41,933 nt of DNA, from contig PNMH01000030.1 of the NCBI GenBank assembly GCA_013823505.1, forward strand, positions 1 to 41,933, read 5' to 3'. Below the pieces are notes generated by a model. It worked only from the letters and a program-made list of their open reading frames with translations. It was not told the origin of the DNA and did no database searches. Positions 6,978 through 14,104 of the stretch are shown in pieces (positions within the stretch are counted from its first letter, which is position 1; the number at the start of each line of letters is the position of its first letter). Source of the stretch: Polaromonas sp. (GTDB lineage: Bacteria > Pseudomonadota > Gammaproteobacteria > Burkholderiales > Burkholderiaceae). A program made the translations under genes and the position numbers.

Positions 6978-8297
6978 TCAAAGGTAAGCCAGCCAGGTGG
7001 ACAGGCTGGGGAACGCGGCCAGGATGGCCAGCACGACGACCATCATCAGCACGAACGGAAAGCTGCCGGCGAAGATGTCGCGCACGGTGATGCGCGGGTC
7101 GTTGAGCGCCGACTTGACGGTGTAGACCGACACACCGAAGGGCGGCGTGAGCAGGCCGATTTCCACCGCCACGACGGTGATCACGCCGAACCACACCACG
7201 TCCATGCCGAAGGCGCGCGCGATCGGCAGCACGATGGGCAACATGATCAGCATGATGGAGACCGAATCGATGATGCAGCCCAGCGCGATCACGATCAGCA
7301 CGTACATGAACAGGAAGCCCCAGGGCCCCAGGCCCATGTGCGTGATGCCCTCGGTCACAGCGGAGGGCATGCCGGTGAGCGCGAGCATGCGGCTGTACAG
7401 CATGGCCGCGATGATGAGGAACAGCACCGACACCGAGACAAAGCCGGTCTCCACCAGCACCTGCCACAGCTTGCGCCAGGTGAGGCGCCCGCGAACCAGC
7501 GCAATCGTCAGCGCGCCCGCAGCGCCCACAGCGCCGGCCTCGGTGGGCGTGAAGAAGCCCGCGTACAGGCCACCCAGCACCAGCGTGATGAGCAGCAGGA
7601 TGGGCACGAACTTCTTGGCCGCCGACAGCGGTGTTTCTTCAATGCCCGCGCCCACACCCGCCAGCGCCTCGGGCGTGCCCACCTTGTGCGGCACCAGCCA
7701 CGCCATGCCAACGATCAGCACGCAAAAGCCCAACGCCAGCAAGGCCCCGGGAATGATGCCGGCGATGAACATGCGCCCGATGGATTCTTCGGCCAGCACG
7801 CCGTAGATGATCATGAGCAGGCTGGGTGGAATCAGCATGCCCAGCACCGAGGAGCCCGCCACCACGCCCACGGAAAACCGCGGCGTGTAGCCGTGGCGGA
7901 TCATCTCGGGTACCGCCACCTTGGTGAACACCGAGGCCGAGGCGATGGAGATGCCGGTGATGGCGGCGAACACCGCGTTGGCCGCCACCGTGGCCAGGCC
8001 CAGGCCGCCACGGATGCGCCGCAGGAGCCACTGGAACACGTCGAACGTGTCTCGCCCCACCCCGGACACACTCACCAGCATGCCCATGAGCACGAACAGT
8101 GGAATGACGCCGAACAGATAGTCGCGGATCGCGTCGTTGGCCGAGGCGGCCACAAAACGCGCCGCCACCTCGGGGCTTTTGATCAGCCACACGCTCACGA
8201 ACGAGGTGGCGATCAGCGCAATGCCGATGTGCATGCCGAAGTAAATGCCCGCCAGCATGCAGACGATGGCGGCAATGCCGATGTGCAGTTCGGTCAT
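6978..8297 (-). CDS. dctM: TRAP transporter large permease subunit (DctM)
   Basis: A 439-residue ion-transporter superfamily protein with about 12 hydrophobic segments. It is the sodium- or proton-coupled channel of a tripartite ATP-independent periplasmic (TRAP) transporter. Typical DctM segments are visible: FAAITGISIASASVFTKVAVPEM, SVLGMLIPPSLLMIIYGV, FFTPTEAGAVGAAGAL and the C-terminal LTPPFGVSVYTVK. The start codon overlaps the dctQ stop by 4 bp (ATGA), so the two permease subunits are translationally coupled. Its membership of the dioxygenase operon points to uptake of an aromatic or ring-fission-related acid. Confidence 0.95.
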   Translation of the reverse strand: MTELHIGIAAIVCMLAGIYFGMHIGIALIATSFVSVWLIKSPEVAARFVAASANDAIRDYLFGVIPLFVLMGMLVSVSGVGRDTFDVFQWLLRRIRGGLGLATVAANAVFAAITGISIASASVFTKVAVPEMIRHGYTPRFSVGVVAGSSVLGMLIPPSLLMIIYGVLAEESIGRMFIAGIIPGALLALGFCVLIVGMAWLVPHKVGTPEALAGVGAGIEETPLSAAKKFVPILLLITLVLGGLYAGFFTPTEAGAVGAAGALTIALVRGRLTWRKLWQVLVETGFVSVSVLFLIIAAMLYSRMLALTGMPSAVTEGITHMGLGPWGFLFMYVLIVIALGCIIDSVSIMLIMLPIVLPIARAFGMDVVWFGVITVVAVEIGLLTPPFGVSVYTVKSALNDPRITVRDIFAGSFPFVLMMVVVLAILAAFPSLSTWLAYL

Positions 8298-8848
8298 GCG
8301 TGCTCTCCGGCTTCGCGCCAGTCTTGCACCGCCAGCAAGGCGTATTGAATGGCCGCCAGTGCTGCACCACCGAGCACCACCAGGCGCATGGGCCAGGTGG
8401 GAAAGGTGAAGATGCCTTCGATGCCGAGGAACTCGCTGTTGCCCCAGGCGCGGCTGAGCAGTGGCCAGGTGGCATACGCAATCACGCCGCAGGCAAAGAT
8501 GCCCACCACCGAAAATACCGCGCGCAGGCGCTTGCCGGCGCGCGGGCGTTTGAGGATGTAGGGATCGATGAACAGGTCGGCCCGGCTCATGCGCCCGTGG
8601 CGCAGCGTGGCCGGCAGCTGCAGGAACACGATCACCACGATGGACGTGGCCACCAGCTCGGCCACGCCGTCGATGGGGTGGTTGAGCAGGTTGCGCATCA
8701 GCACGTCCACCACCATCAGCACCATCACGAGACCGATGACGATCGAGCCGAAGGCATTGAGGCTGTCGATAAGTCGCCCGAAGGGACTGTTGGGCGCACC
8801 CGAAGGCGGTGGACCCGCCTCCAGGTCCGTGTTGGCTTCATAGCTCAT
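8294..8848 (-). CDS. dctQ: TRAP transporter small permease subunit (DctQ)
   Basis: A 184-residue four-helix membrane protein that partners DctM. Hydrophobic segments occur at about 34-54, 69-91, 109-129 and 150-173, with the family feature MRNLLNHPIDGVAELV in the first loop. It is overlapped by dctM and separated from dctP by a 146-bp spacer containing two strong palindromes, which may lower its expression relative to the binding protein. Confidence 0.92.
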   Translation of the reverse strand: MSYEANTDLEAGPPPSGAPNSPFGRLIDSLNAFGSIVIGLVMVLMVVDVLMRNLLNHPIDGVAELVATSIVVIVFLQLPATLRHGRMSRADLFIDPYILKRPRAGKRLRAVFSVVGIFACGVIAYATWPLLSRAWGNSEFLGIEGIFTFPTWPMRLVVLGGAALAAIQYALLAVQDWREAGEHA

Positions 8849-8947
8849 GAGATGAACCCAAAAAGAGAAGAGAAAACAAACAACATGGGCGGGGTGCGAT
8901 GCCGTGCCCAGGGTGACCGCGGGTCCGGCTTGGCCGGCCCCAGGTCA

Positions 8948-8985
8948 CACCCCCTCGAGGGGGTGACGCGCCGCAGGCGCGGCGC
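8948..8985. repeat. Double palindromic (REP-like) element between dctP and dctQ
   Basis: Two adjacent perfect palindromes. The first is CACCCCC-TCGA-GGGGGTG (8948-8965), containing an XhoI site. The second is a GCGCCGC stem with an AGGC loop and GCGGCGC (8968-8985). The arrangement resembles the short GC-rich intergenic repeats scattered through Comamonadaceae genomes (from memory, not searched). In the transcript it would form hairpins that could protect the upstream dctP message or reduce read-through into dctQ. Confidence 0.6.
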
Positions 8986-8994
8986 GGGGGTGAC

Positions 8995-10086
8995 TCACAA
9001 TTCTTTGTCCCAGTCGCGCGCGGGCTTCACGCCCCGCTTGCGCAGCGCATCCATGTAGGTCTTCACGATTTCCTTGGCCGGACCCTTGGACGCATTCGTC
9101 TTGGCCCACTCGGCCGCCAGGTTGGGCATGGTCTTCACCCACTTGTCGCGCTCGCCCGAGCTCATGTTGGTGATGCGCACGGAAGGCGTCTGCTTGGCGC
9201 CGTTGGTTTCCATGGTCTTGAGCGCCGTCTCGTAGCGCTGCATGAGCGTGGCGCCCAGCGCCTTCGAATACTCCTTGCCCACGTCTTTCACGATCTGCTG
9301 CACCTCGGGCGGCAGGCCGGCGTAGCTGTCCTTGTTCATGGCCATGCCACCGATGTAGAGCGCGCCGATGTTCACCGTGGTGATGTAGGGCGCCACCTCG
9401 TAGATCTTGTTGGGCAGGATGCCCGTGGCGATCGAGATCGTGCCTTCACTCACCCCCGTCTGGATGTCGGTGTAGTAACTCGTGAGCGAGCCGTCCACCG
9501 GCACCGCGCCCGAGCCCTTGAGCCACAGGCCGATGCTGCCCGGCGCGCTGATCTTGCGGCCCTTGAGGTCGGCGTAGGTGGCGATCGGGTTCTTGGTGAA
9601 CAGGTGGTAGGTGTCCACGCCGGTGGCGCCCAGGAACACCATGTTGTTCTTGTCCCATTCCTTCTGCAGCGCGGGCACCTTCTCGTTCATTTCGTTGGCC
9701 ACGTCCAGGATGATGCGCACGTCGTCGGTGGTGAACGGGGTCACGGTGCCGAACTGCGAGAGCGGCATCTTGGCGGCCTCCAGGTTGTGGAACACCCAGC
9801 CGATGTCGGTGATGCCCTGCTCCACGCTGGTGAGCGTGGCGTTCATCTTGTAGAGCTGGCCGCCGTAGGCTTCGCGCCATTCGATCTTGTAGCCCTTGTT
9901 GAGCGCGGCCACGCGCTTGTTGACCTCGGGCACGAACAGCGAGCTCATCAAGCCCACCCACGGCAGCGTGGTCGGGTGGCTCGACGCGATCGTGAGCTTG
10001 AAGGTCTGTTGCGCGTGGGCGCTGCCCAGGCCAGCGGCGGTGAGGGCGGCCGCCAGCGTGGTGGTGAGGAAGGCGCGTTTCATCAT
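8995..10086 (-). CDS. dctP: TRAP transporter periplasmic substrate-binding protein (DctP family)
   Basis: A 363-residue periplasmic solute receptor. The signal peptide covers residues 1-26 (MMKRAF, hydrophobic core, cleavage after SAHA). DctP-fold landmarks include IASSHPTTLPWVG, the helix-breaking VFHNLEAAKMPLSQF region and YTDIQTGVSEGTIS. In classical DctP proteins a K-[IL]-R-x-P motif supplies the arginine that clamps the ligand carboxylate. Here the matching segment is GRKISAP with Ser180, so the ligand is probably bound differently. It starts 35 bp after the dioxygenase stop with a strong AAGGAGA site, and belongs to the same operon. A second ATG follows immediately and could be the true start. 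Confidence 0.93.
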   Translation of the reverse strand: MMKRAFLTTTLAAALTAAGLGSAHAQQTFKLTIASSHPTTLPWVGLMSSLFVPEVNKRVAALNKGYKIEWREAYGGQLYKMNATLTSVEQGITDIGWVFHNLEAAKMPLSQFGTVTPFTTDDVRIILDVANEMNEKVPALQKEWDKNNMVFLGATGVDTYHLFTKNPIATYADLKGRKISAPGSIGLWLKGSGAVPVDGSLTSYYTDIQTGVSEGTISIATGILPNKIYEVAPYITTVNIGALYIGGMAMNKDSYAGLPPEVQQIVKDVGKEYSKALGATLMQRYETALKTMETNGAKQTPSVRITNMSSGERDKWVKTMPNLAAEWAKTNASKGPAKEIVKTYMDALRKRGVKPARDWDKEL

Positions 10087-10121
10087 GGTCTTGTCTCCTT
10101 GTTGTGGGGGGTGGCGAAAAC

Positions 10122-10952
10122 TCAGGTGGCGGGGTTGAGAACGAAATCGAATTCAACGAGGTAGCGGCCGTCGGCCTGTGGCAGCCAGTCAGCAATGAGC
10201 GATTCGCGCACGCCGAACACCGCGTCCGAATCCAGGTACTGGTCACCGTTGCGGAACACGTGGGTGATCAGCGTCTGGTAGCCCGGCGCCTTGATGAGGA
10301 AGTGCAGGTGGGCCGGGCGCCAGGGGTGGCGTTTGGTGGCCTTGAGCATGTCGCCCACCGGACCATCGTCGGGGATCGGGTAGGCCTCGGCCAGGATGGA
10401 GCTGAAGTGGTAGCGGCCGTGGGCGTCGGCCTGCAGCACGCCACGCGCCTGGGCTTTGTTGCAGTCCGACCGCTGCACGTCGTACATGCCTTCGGCATCG
10501 GCCTGCCAGACCTCGATGTGCGCCTGCGGCACCGGTGAGCCGTCGAGGCCGCGCACCGTGCCGCGCACCTCGCAGGGCAGCCCCTTGGCACCTTGGGCCA
10601 CGTCGCCCCCCAGCTCGATGTGCGGCGCGCCCTCCACATGGAACGGACCAAACACGGTGGCCTCGGTGCAGCCCGGCGGCTTGTCGTTGTTCATCGCCAC
10701 GGTCAGCATCGACAGGCCCAGCGTGTCGGACAGCAGGATGAACTCCTGGCGTTGGTCGTCGCACTTCTGGCCGGTGGCGGTGAGGAATTCGATGCCCTGC
10801 ATCCACTCCGCCTCGGTCAGCTTCACCTCGCGCGCAAAGGCGTGCAGGTGCTGCACCAGGCTGGTCATGATTTCCTTCAGGCGCGGATCGGGCGTCTGCG
10901 CGAAGCGGGCCATCACGGCTTGCGTGATGTTGTATTGGTCGAGGTTGCGCAC
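10122..10952 (-). CDS. Intradiol ring-cleavage dioxygenase, probably hydroxyquinol 1,2-dioxygenase
   Basis: A non-heme Fe(III) dioxygenase of 276 residues that cleaves the ring between two hydroxyls. The four expected iron ligands are visible: Y157 (GMYDVQ), Y191 (AYPIPDDGPVG), H215 and H217 (RPAHLHF). The helical N-terminal dimerisation domain typical of catechol/hydroxyquinol dioxygenases is present. The specificity call rests on context: a maleylacetate reductase and 3-oxoadipate genes are close by, whereas muconate cycloisomerase and muconolactone isomerase are absent, so the expected product is maleylacetate from hydroxyquinol. The start is GTG at 10952, preceded by AAGGAG; the open frame extends upstream without a site. 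It is divergent from the LysR gene and heads the TRAP operon. Confidence 0.88.
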   Translation of the reverse strand: MRNLDQYNITQAVMARFAQTPDPRLKEIMTSLVQHLHAFAREVKLTEAEWMQGIEFLTATGQKCDDQRQEFILLSDTLGLSMLTVAMNNDKPPGCTEATVFGPFHVEGAPHIELGGDVAQGAKGLPCEVRGTVRGLDGSPVPQAHIEVWQADAEGMYDVQRSDCNKAQARGVLQADAHGRYHFSSILAEAYPIPDDGPVGDMLKATKRHPWRPAHLHFLIKAPGYQTLITHVFRNGDQYLDSDAVFGVRESLIADWLPQADGRYLVEFDFVLNPAT

Positions 10953-11020
10953 GGCTTTGTCTCCTTCGAGTTCTTCCTGCTGGTCATGCCTGATGGTTGA
11001 CCTGCGGGGTTTTCTCGGTA

Positions 11021-11063
11021 TGCCGCACTGTAGAAGCTGCGCACAATGCGAACCAGTGCCGCA
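11021..11063. promoter_or_regulatory. Near-perfect inverted repeat in the dioxygenase/LysR intergenic region
   Basis: TGCCGCACTG at 11021-11030 and CAGTGCCGCA at 11054-11063 form an inverted repeat with one mismatch and a 23-nt spacer. It is adjacent to the 28-bp shared element and 69-111 bp before the dioxygenase start. It could be part of an extended LysR footprint or a promoter feature; function is inferred from position only. Confidence 0.35.
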
Positions 11064-11065
11064 GT

Positions 11066-11093
11066 GCAAATGACTTTTCCGCGCGCTGCAAAT
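11066..11093. promoter_or_regulatory. Shared 28-bp element, copy 1 (candidate LysR operator)
   Basis: Contains the blocks GCAAAT, TTTT and CGCGCGCTG in fixed spacing and is 23/28 identical to 14069-14096. It lies 12-39 bp before the LysR start and 114-141 bp before the dioxygenase start, positions suitable for autorepression of the regulator and activation of the operon. Confidence 0.65.
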
Positions 11094-11104
11094 ACGGGGT
11101 GAAC

Positions 11105-12034
11105 ATGGATCGCTGGACCGAGATGGAGTTGTTTGTGCACGTGGCCGAGAGTGGGAGCCTCAGCCGTGCGGCGGAGTTGATGAACATGTCCAACGCCAGC
11201 GCCAGCCGCCAGCTGGCCGCGCTCGAAGAACGCCTGGGCGTGCGGCTGGTGGAGCGCAACACGCGCCGCCTCTACCTCACCGACACGGGGCAGGAATTCT
11301 TCCAGCGCGCCCGCAGCATCCTGGCCGACCTGCGCGACGCCGAGTCCACCGTGAACGCCGCCGCGCTCAACCCCACCGGCACCCTGCGCATCAGCGCCTC
11401 GCTGTCGTTTTCGCTGCACCACATCGCGCCGTTGCTCCGCGAGTACACCGAGCGCTACCCCAACGTGACCGTGCACGTGGAAGCCGCCAACCGCTACCTG
11501 GACATCATCGACAACAACATCGACGTGGCGATCCGCAACCGAGAGGTCGAGCCCGACAGCAACATCACCATCCGCCGCCTGGCCGAAACCCGCCGCGTGC
11601 TCACCGCCTCACCCCGCTACCTCGCCAAACACGGCTTCCCCAAGACGCTGGACGAGCTGCAGCGCCACCACCTGCTGATCTACGTGCACGCCAACAACCC
11701 CTACGAACTGCGCTTCACGCGCGGCGAGGAAAGCCGGACGGTGGCGGTGAAGGCGCTGCTCGAATCCAACGACGGACAGATCCTGCGCGCCGCGGCGCTC
11801 GACGGCCTGGGCATCCTGGTGCAGCCCAGCTACATCGTCTACGACGACATCGTGGCCGGGCGCCTGGTGCCTGTTCTCGATGACTGGGACCTGCCCCGCA
11901 TCACCGTGAACCTGGCCTACCCCAGCCGCAAGCACCTGAGTGCCAAGGTGCGCACCTTCATCGACTTCATGGCCGAGCACTTCGTGAAGATGGGCTACGA
12001 GCGCAAGTGGACGGGGCGGTTCACGGTGTATTGA
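11105..12034 (+). CDS. LysR-family transcriptional regulator of the hydroxyquinol genes
   Basis: A 309-residue LysR-type regulator. The N-terminal winged helix-turn-helix covers about residues 1-60 (MELFVHVAESGSLSRAAELM, then ASRQLAALEERLG), followed by the effector-binding domain (PTGTLRISASLSF onward). ATG at 11105 gives the standard N-terminus; the longer open frame from 10997 does not. It is divergent from the dioxygenase operon and convergent with maleylacetate reductase. The duplicated 28-bp element in its own upstream region and before the dehydrogenase/reductase pair makes it the likely regulator of both. The inducer is unknown; a pathway intermediate such as hydroxyquinol or maleylacetate is possible. 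Confidence 0.9.
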   Translation: MDRWTEMELFVHVAESGSLSRAAELMNMSNASASRQLAALEERLGVRLVERNTRRLYLTDTGQEFFQRARSILADLRDAESTVNAAALNPTGTLRISASLSFSLHHIAPLLREYTERYPNVTVHVEAANRYLDIIDNNIDVAIRNREVEPDSNITIRRLAETRRVLTASPRYLAKHGFPKTLDELQRHHLLIYVHANNPYELRFTRGEESRTVAVKALLESNDGQILRAAALDGLGILVQPSYIVYDDIVAGRLVPVLDDWDLPRITVNLAYPSRKHLSAKVRTFIDFMAEHFVKMGYERKWTGRFTVY

Positions 12035-12049
12035 CCGCGCGGGTCCGGG

Positions 12050-13108
12050 TCACGCGGGTCGCTTGCCCTCGAACGCGTCCTGCAGCAACCGCCGGATCGC
12101 CTCCGATTCCAATGGCCGCGGGTTCGGGTACTGGTTGCTCATCGCGATCTCGCAGGCCCGGTCCAGATCGGCTTCTTTCATGCCGATGTCTTTCAGCGCC
12201 ACCGGTACGCCGTTGTTGCGCGCGAGGTCGAACACCGCTTGTGCGGCGCTGCTGCCGCCGAGCGCCGTGGCGATGCGGGCCATGGCCTCGGGCACGGCGG
12301 CGGCGTTGTAGGCCAGGGCGTGCGGCAGCACGATGGTGTGGGTTTCGGCGTGGGGCAGGTTGAAGCTGCCGCCCAGGGTGTGGCACAGCTTGTGGTGCAG
12401 CGCCATGCCCACGGCGCCGAGCACGGTGCCGCAGAGCCAGGCGCCGTAGAGCGCGTCGGACCGCGCGGCCACGTCGCCGGGGTTGACCTTGATCATGGGC
12501 AGCGCGCGGCCCAGCGCCGCGATGCCTTCTTGTGCCATGAGGCTGATGACCGGGTTGGCCTCCACCGAATACAGGCCCTCGGCCGCGTGCGCGATGGCGT
12601 TGATGCCGCTGGTCACGCTCAAACCCACCGGCAGGCCCAGGCTGAGTTCGGGGTCGTAGATCACGGTGCGCGGCAGCACGCGGATGTCCTTGCCGGTCTT
12701 CTTCAACCCGGCTTCGGTGATGCCGTAGATCGGCGTCATCTCGGAGCCGGCGTAGGTGGTGGGAATGGCGAGGATGGGCAGGCCCGAGTCCAGCGCAATG
12801 GCCTTGCCCAGGCCGGTGGTGGAGCCACCGCCAATGGCCACGGCGCAGTCGGCCCCGAGCTGGCGCGCGACCTCGCGCGCCTCGCGCGCGGTTTCAATGG
12901 GCACGTGCATCACCGCTCGGTCGAACACGCCGGCCGCACGGTCACCGAGGAGCGCCACCACCCGCTCGGCCAGGCCGCGCTGTTCCGGGGTGCACAGCAC
13001 CAGCGCGCGACGCGCGCCCATGGCGTCGATCTCGCGCGGCAGCTCGGCCAGCGAACCGGCGCCGAAGACCACGCGCGACGGCAGGCTCTGGTAGACGAAG
13101 CGTTTCAT
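12050..13108 (-). CDS. Maleylacetate reductase (iron-containing alcohol dehydrogenase family)
   Basis: A 352-residue NAD(P)H-dependent enzyme reducing maleylacetate to 3-oxoadipate. Family landmarks are the Rossmann-like GGGSTTGLGKAIAL near 95-108, PTTYAGSEMTPIYGIT at about 119-134, and the C-terminal metal-site histidines in ALHHKLCHTLGGSFNLPHAETH. The TYAGSEMTP motif and the length fit maleylacetate reductases (TftE/MacA type) rather than ordinary alcohol dehydrogenases. The ATG overlaps the preceding dehydrogenase stop by 4 bp (ATGA), so the two are translationally coupled. It converges with the LysR gene with only 15 bp between them. Confidence 0.9.
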   Translation of the reverse strand: MKRFVYQSLPSRVVFGAGSLAELPREIDAMGARRALVLCTPEQRGLAERVVALLGDRAAGVFDRAVMHVPIETAREAREVARQLGADCAVAIGGGSTTGLGKAIALDSGLPILAIPTTYAGSEMTPIYGITEAGLKKTGKDIRVLPRTVIYDPELSLGLPVGLSVTSGINAIAHAAEGLYSVEANPVISLMAQEGIAALGRALPMIKVNPGDVAARSDALYGAWLCGTVLGAVGMALHHKLCHTLGGSFNLPHAETHTIVLPHALAYNAAAVPEAMARIATALGGSSAAQAVFDLARNNGVPVALKDIGMKEADLDRACEIAMSNQYPNPRPLESEAIRRLLQDAFEGKRPA

Positions 13109-13974
13109 GTGGAGAGCCCCGCGCTGCGTTCGGTCGCCTGGATGATGGCGGCGTAGTCGGCCTCTGCGTCGCCGTGGGCGCGCGCGGCGTCCATCAGCTG
13201 GCGGGTCAAGGCGGTCTGCGGCAGCGGCACCTGGTGTTCGCTGGCCGCACCGAGGATGAGGTCCAGGTCCTTGATCATCTGGTTCACGGTGAAGGTGGCG
13301 GAGAAATCGCGCTCGGACAATTGCGCCGACTTGGCCTTGACGATGGGCGAGGCCACGGCGCTGGCGCCCATCACGCGCCACATGTCGTGCCAGTCGAGCC
13401 CGCCCTTGCGGCCCAGTGTGAGCGCTTCGCCCAGCATGGCGCTGGTCTGCGCGATCATGAGGTTGATCACCAGCTTCATCAGGCGGGCCTGCTCGGCATC
13501 ACCCAGGTAGAACTGGTTCGGCCCCCAGCGCTGCAGCAGCGGCAACACACGGTCGTAGGTGGTGCGCGGTCCCGAGGCCAGCACGGTGAGTTGCGCGGCT
13601 TCGGCCATCTTGTTGTTGCCCGAAACCGTGGTGCGCACGTGTTCAATACTGACCGCCGCGCTGATCTGCGCCGCCTGCGCCGACGCGGTGAGCGACACGG
13701 TGCTGGTGTCGACCCAGAACGCGCCCGGCTGGACGTGATGGGCCACTTGCTCGGCCACCTGGAGCAGGGCCGCGTCGTTCGGCAAAGAAGAGAACACGCC
13801 GTCGGCCTGCCGCAGGGCCTGCGCGGTGTCGGCTGCAACGTTGAGCCCCTGCTCGGTGGCGAGCGCACAGCGCGTCGCATCAAAGTCGCTCACGCTGAGC
13901 TCGGCGCCGCTGGCGCGCAGGTGCAGGGCCATGGGCAGGCCCATCTTGCCCACGCCGATGAAGTGCAATCGCAT
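13105..13974 (-). CDS. NAD(P)-dependent beta-hydroxyacid dehydrogenase-like oxidoreductase
   Basis: A 289-residue member of the 3-hydroxyisobutyrate/6-phosphogluconate dehydrogenase superfamily. The N-terminal dinucleotide motif is FIGVGKMGLPMA (5-16). The catalytic lysine K167 and the partner N171 occur in LMKLVINLM. The substrate-binding motif usually written V-S-G-G reads VSGN (117-120), a departure suggesting an unusual substrate. ATG at 13974 is chosen for its AGGAG site and because the glycine motif follows at once. It overlaps maleylacetate reductase and is preceded by copy 2 of the shared 28-bp element. No step in the standard hydroxyquinol pathway needs this enzyme, so it may act on an entry or side-chain reaction. 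Confidence 0.88.
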   Translation of the reverse strand: MRLHFIGVGKMGLPMALHLRASGAELSVSDFDATRCALATEQGLNVAADTAQALRQADGVFSSLPNDAALLQVAEQVAHHVQPGAFWVDTSTVSLTASAQAAQISAAVSIEHVRTTVSGNNKMAEAAQLTVLASGPRTTYDRVLPLLQRWGPNQFYLGDAEQARLMKLVINLMIAQTSAMLGEALTLGRKGGLDWHDMWRVMGASAVASPIVKAKSAQLSERDFSATFTVNQMIKDLDLILGAASEHQVPLPQTALTRQLMDAARAHGDAEADYAAIIQATERSAGLST

Positions 13975-14068
13975 GTGGTGTCTCCTGATGGCCGGTGGTG
14001 CGCAAGCGTGCAACCCCAGCGTTCCAGGCAGTGTCGCGGGCTGGCCGCGTCACATCAACCGGCGCTGC

Positions 14069-14096
14069 GCAAATCAGTTTTGCGCGCGCTGGAAAA
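14069..14096. promoter_or_regulatory. Shared 28-bp element, copy 2 (candidate LysR operator)
   Basis: The second copy of the element at 11066-11093 (23/28 identical, no gaps), located 95-122 bp upstream of the dehydrogenase start and just after the thiolase stop. It contains a perfect 5-bp inverted repeat, GCAAA-N5-TTTGC, typical in layout of a LysR-type T-N11-A box. Confidence 0.65.
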
Positions 14097-14104
14097 CGGA
14101 GCGG

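Noticed and set aside
6894..8348. A plus-strand open frame of 484 codons rich in His/Asp/Gln
   Set aside because: It mirrors dctM; the His/Asp/Gln richness is what membrane-protein codons give when read in reverse.
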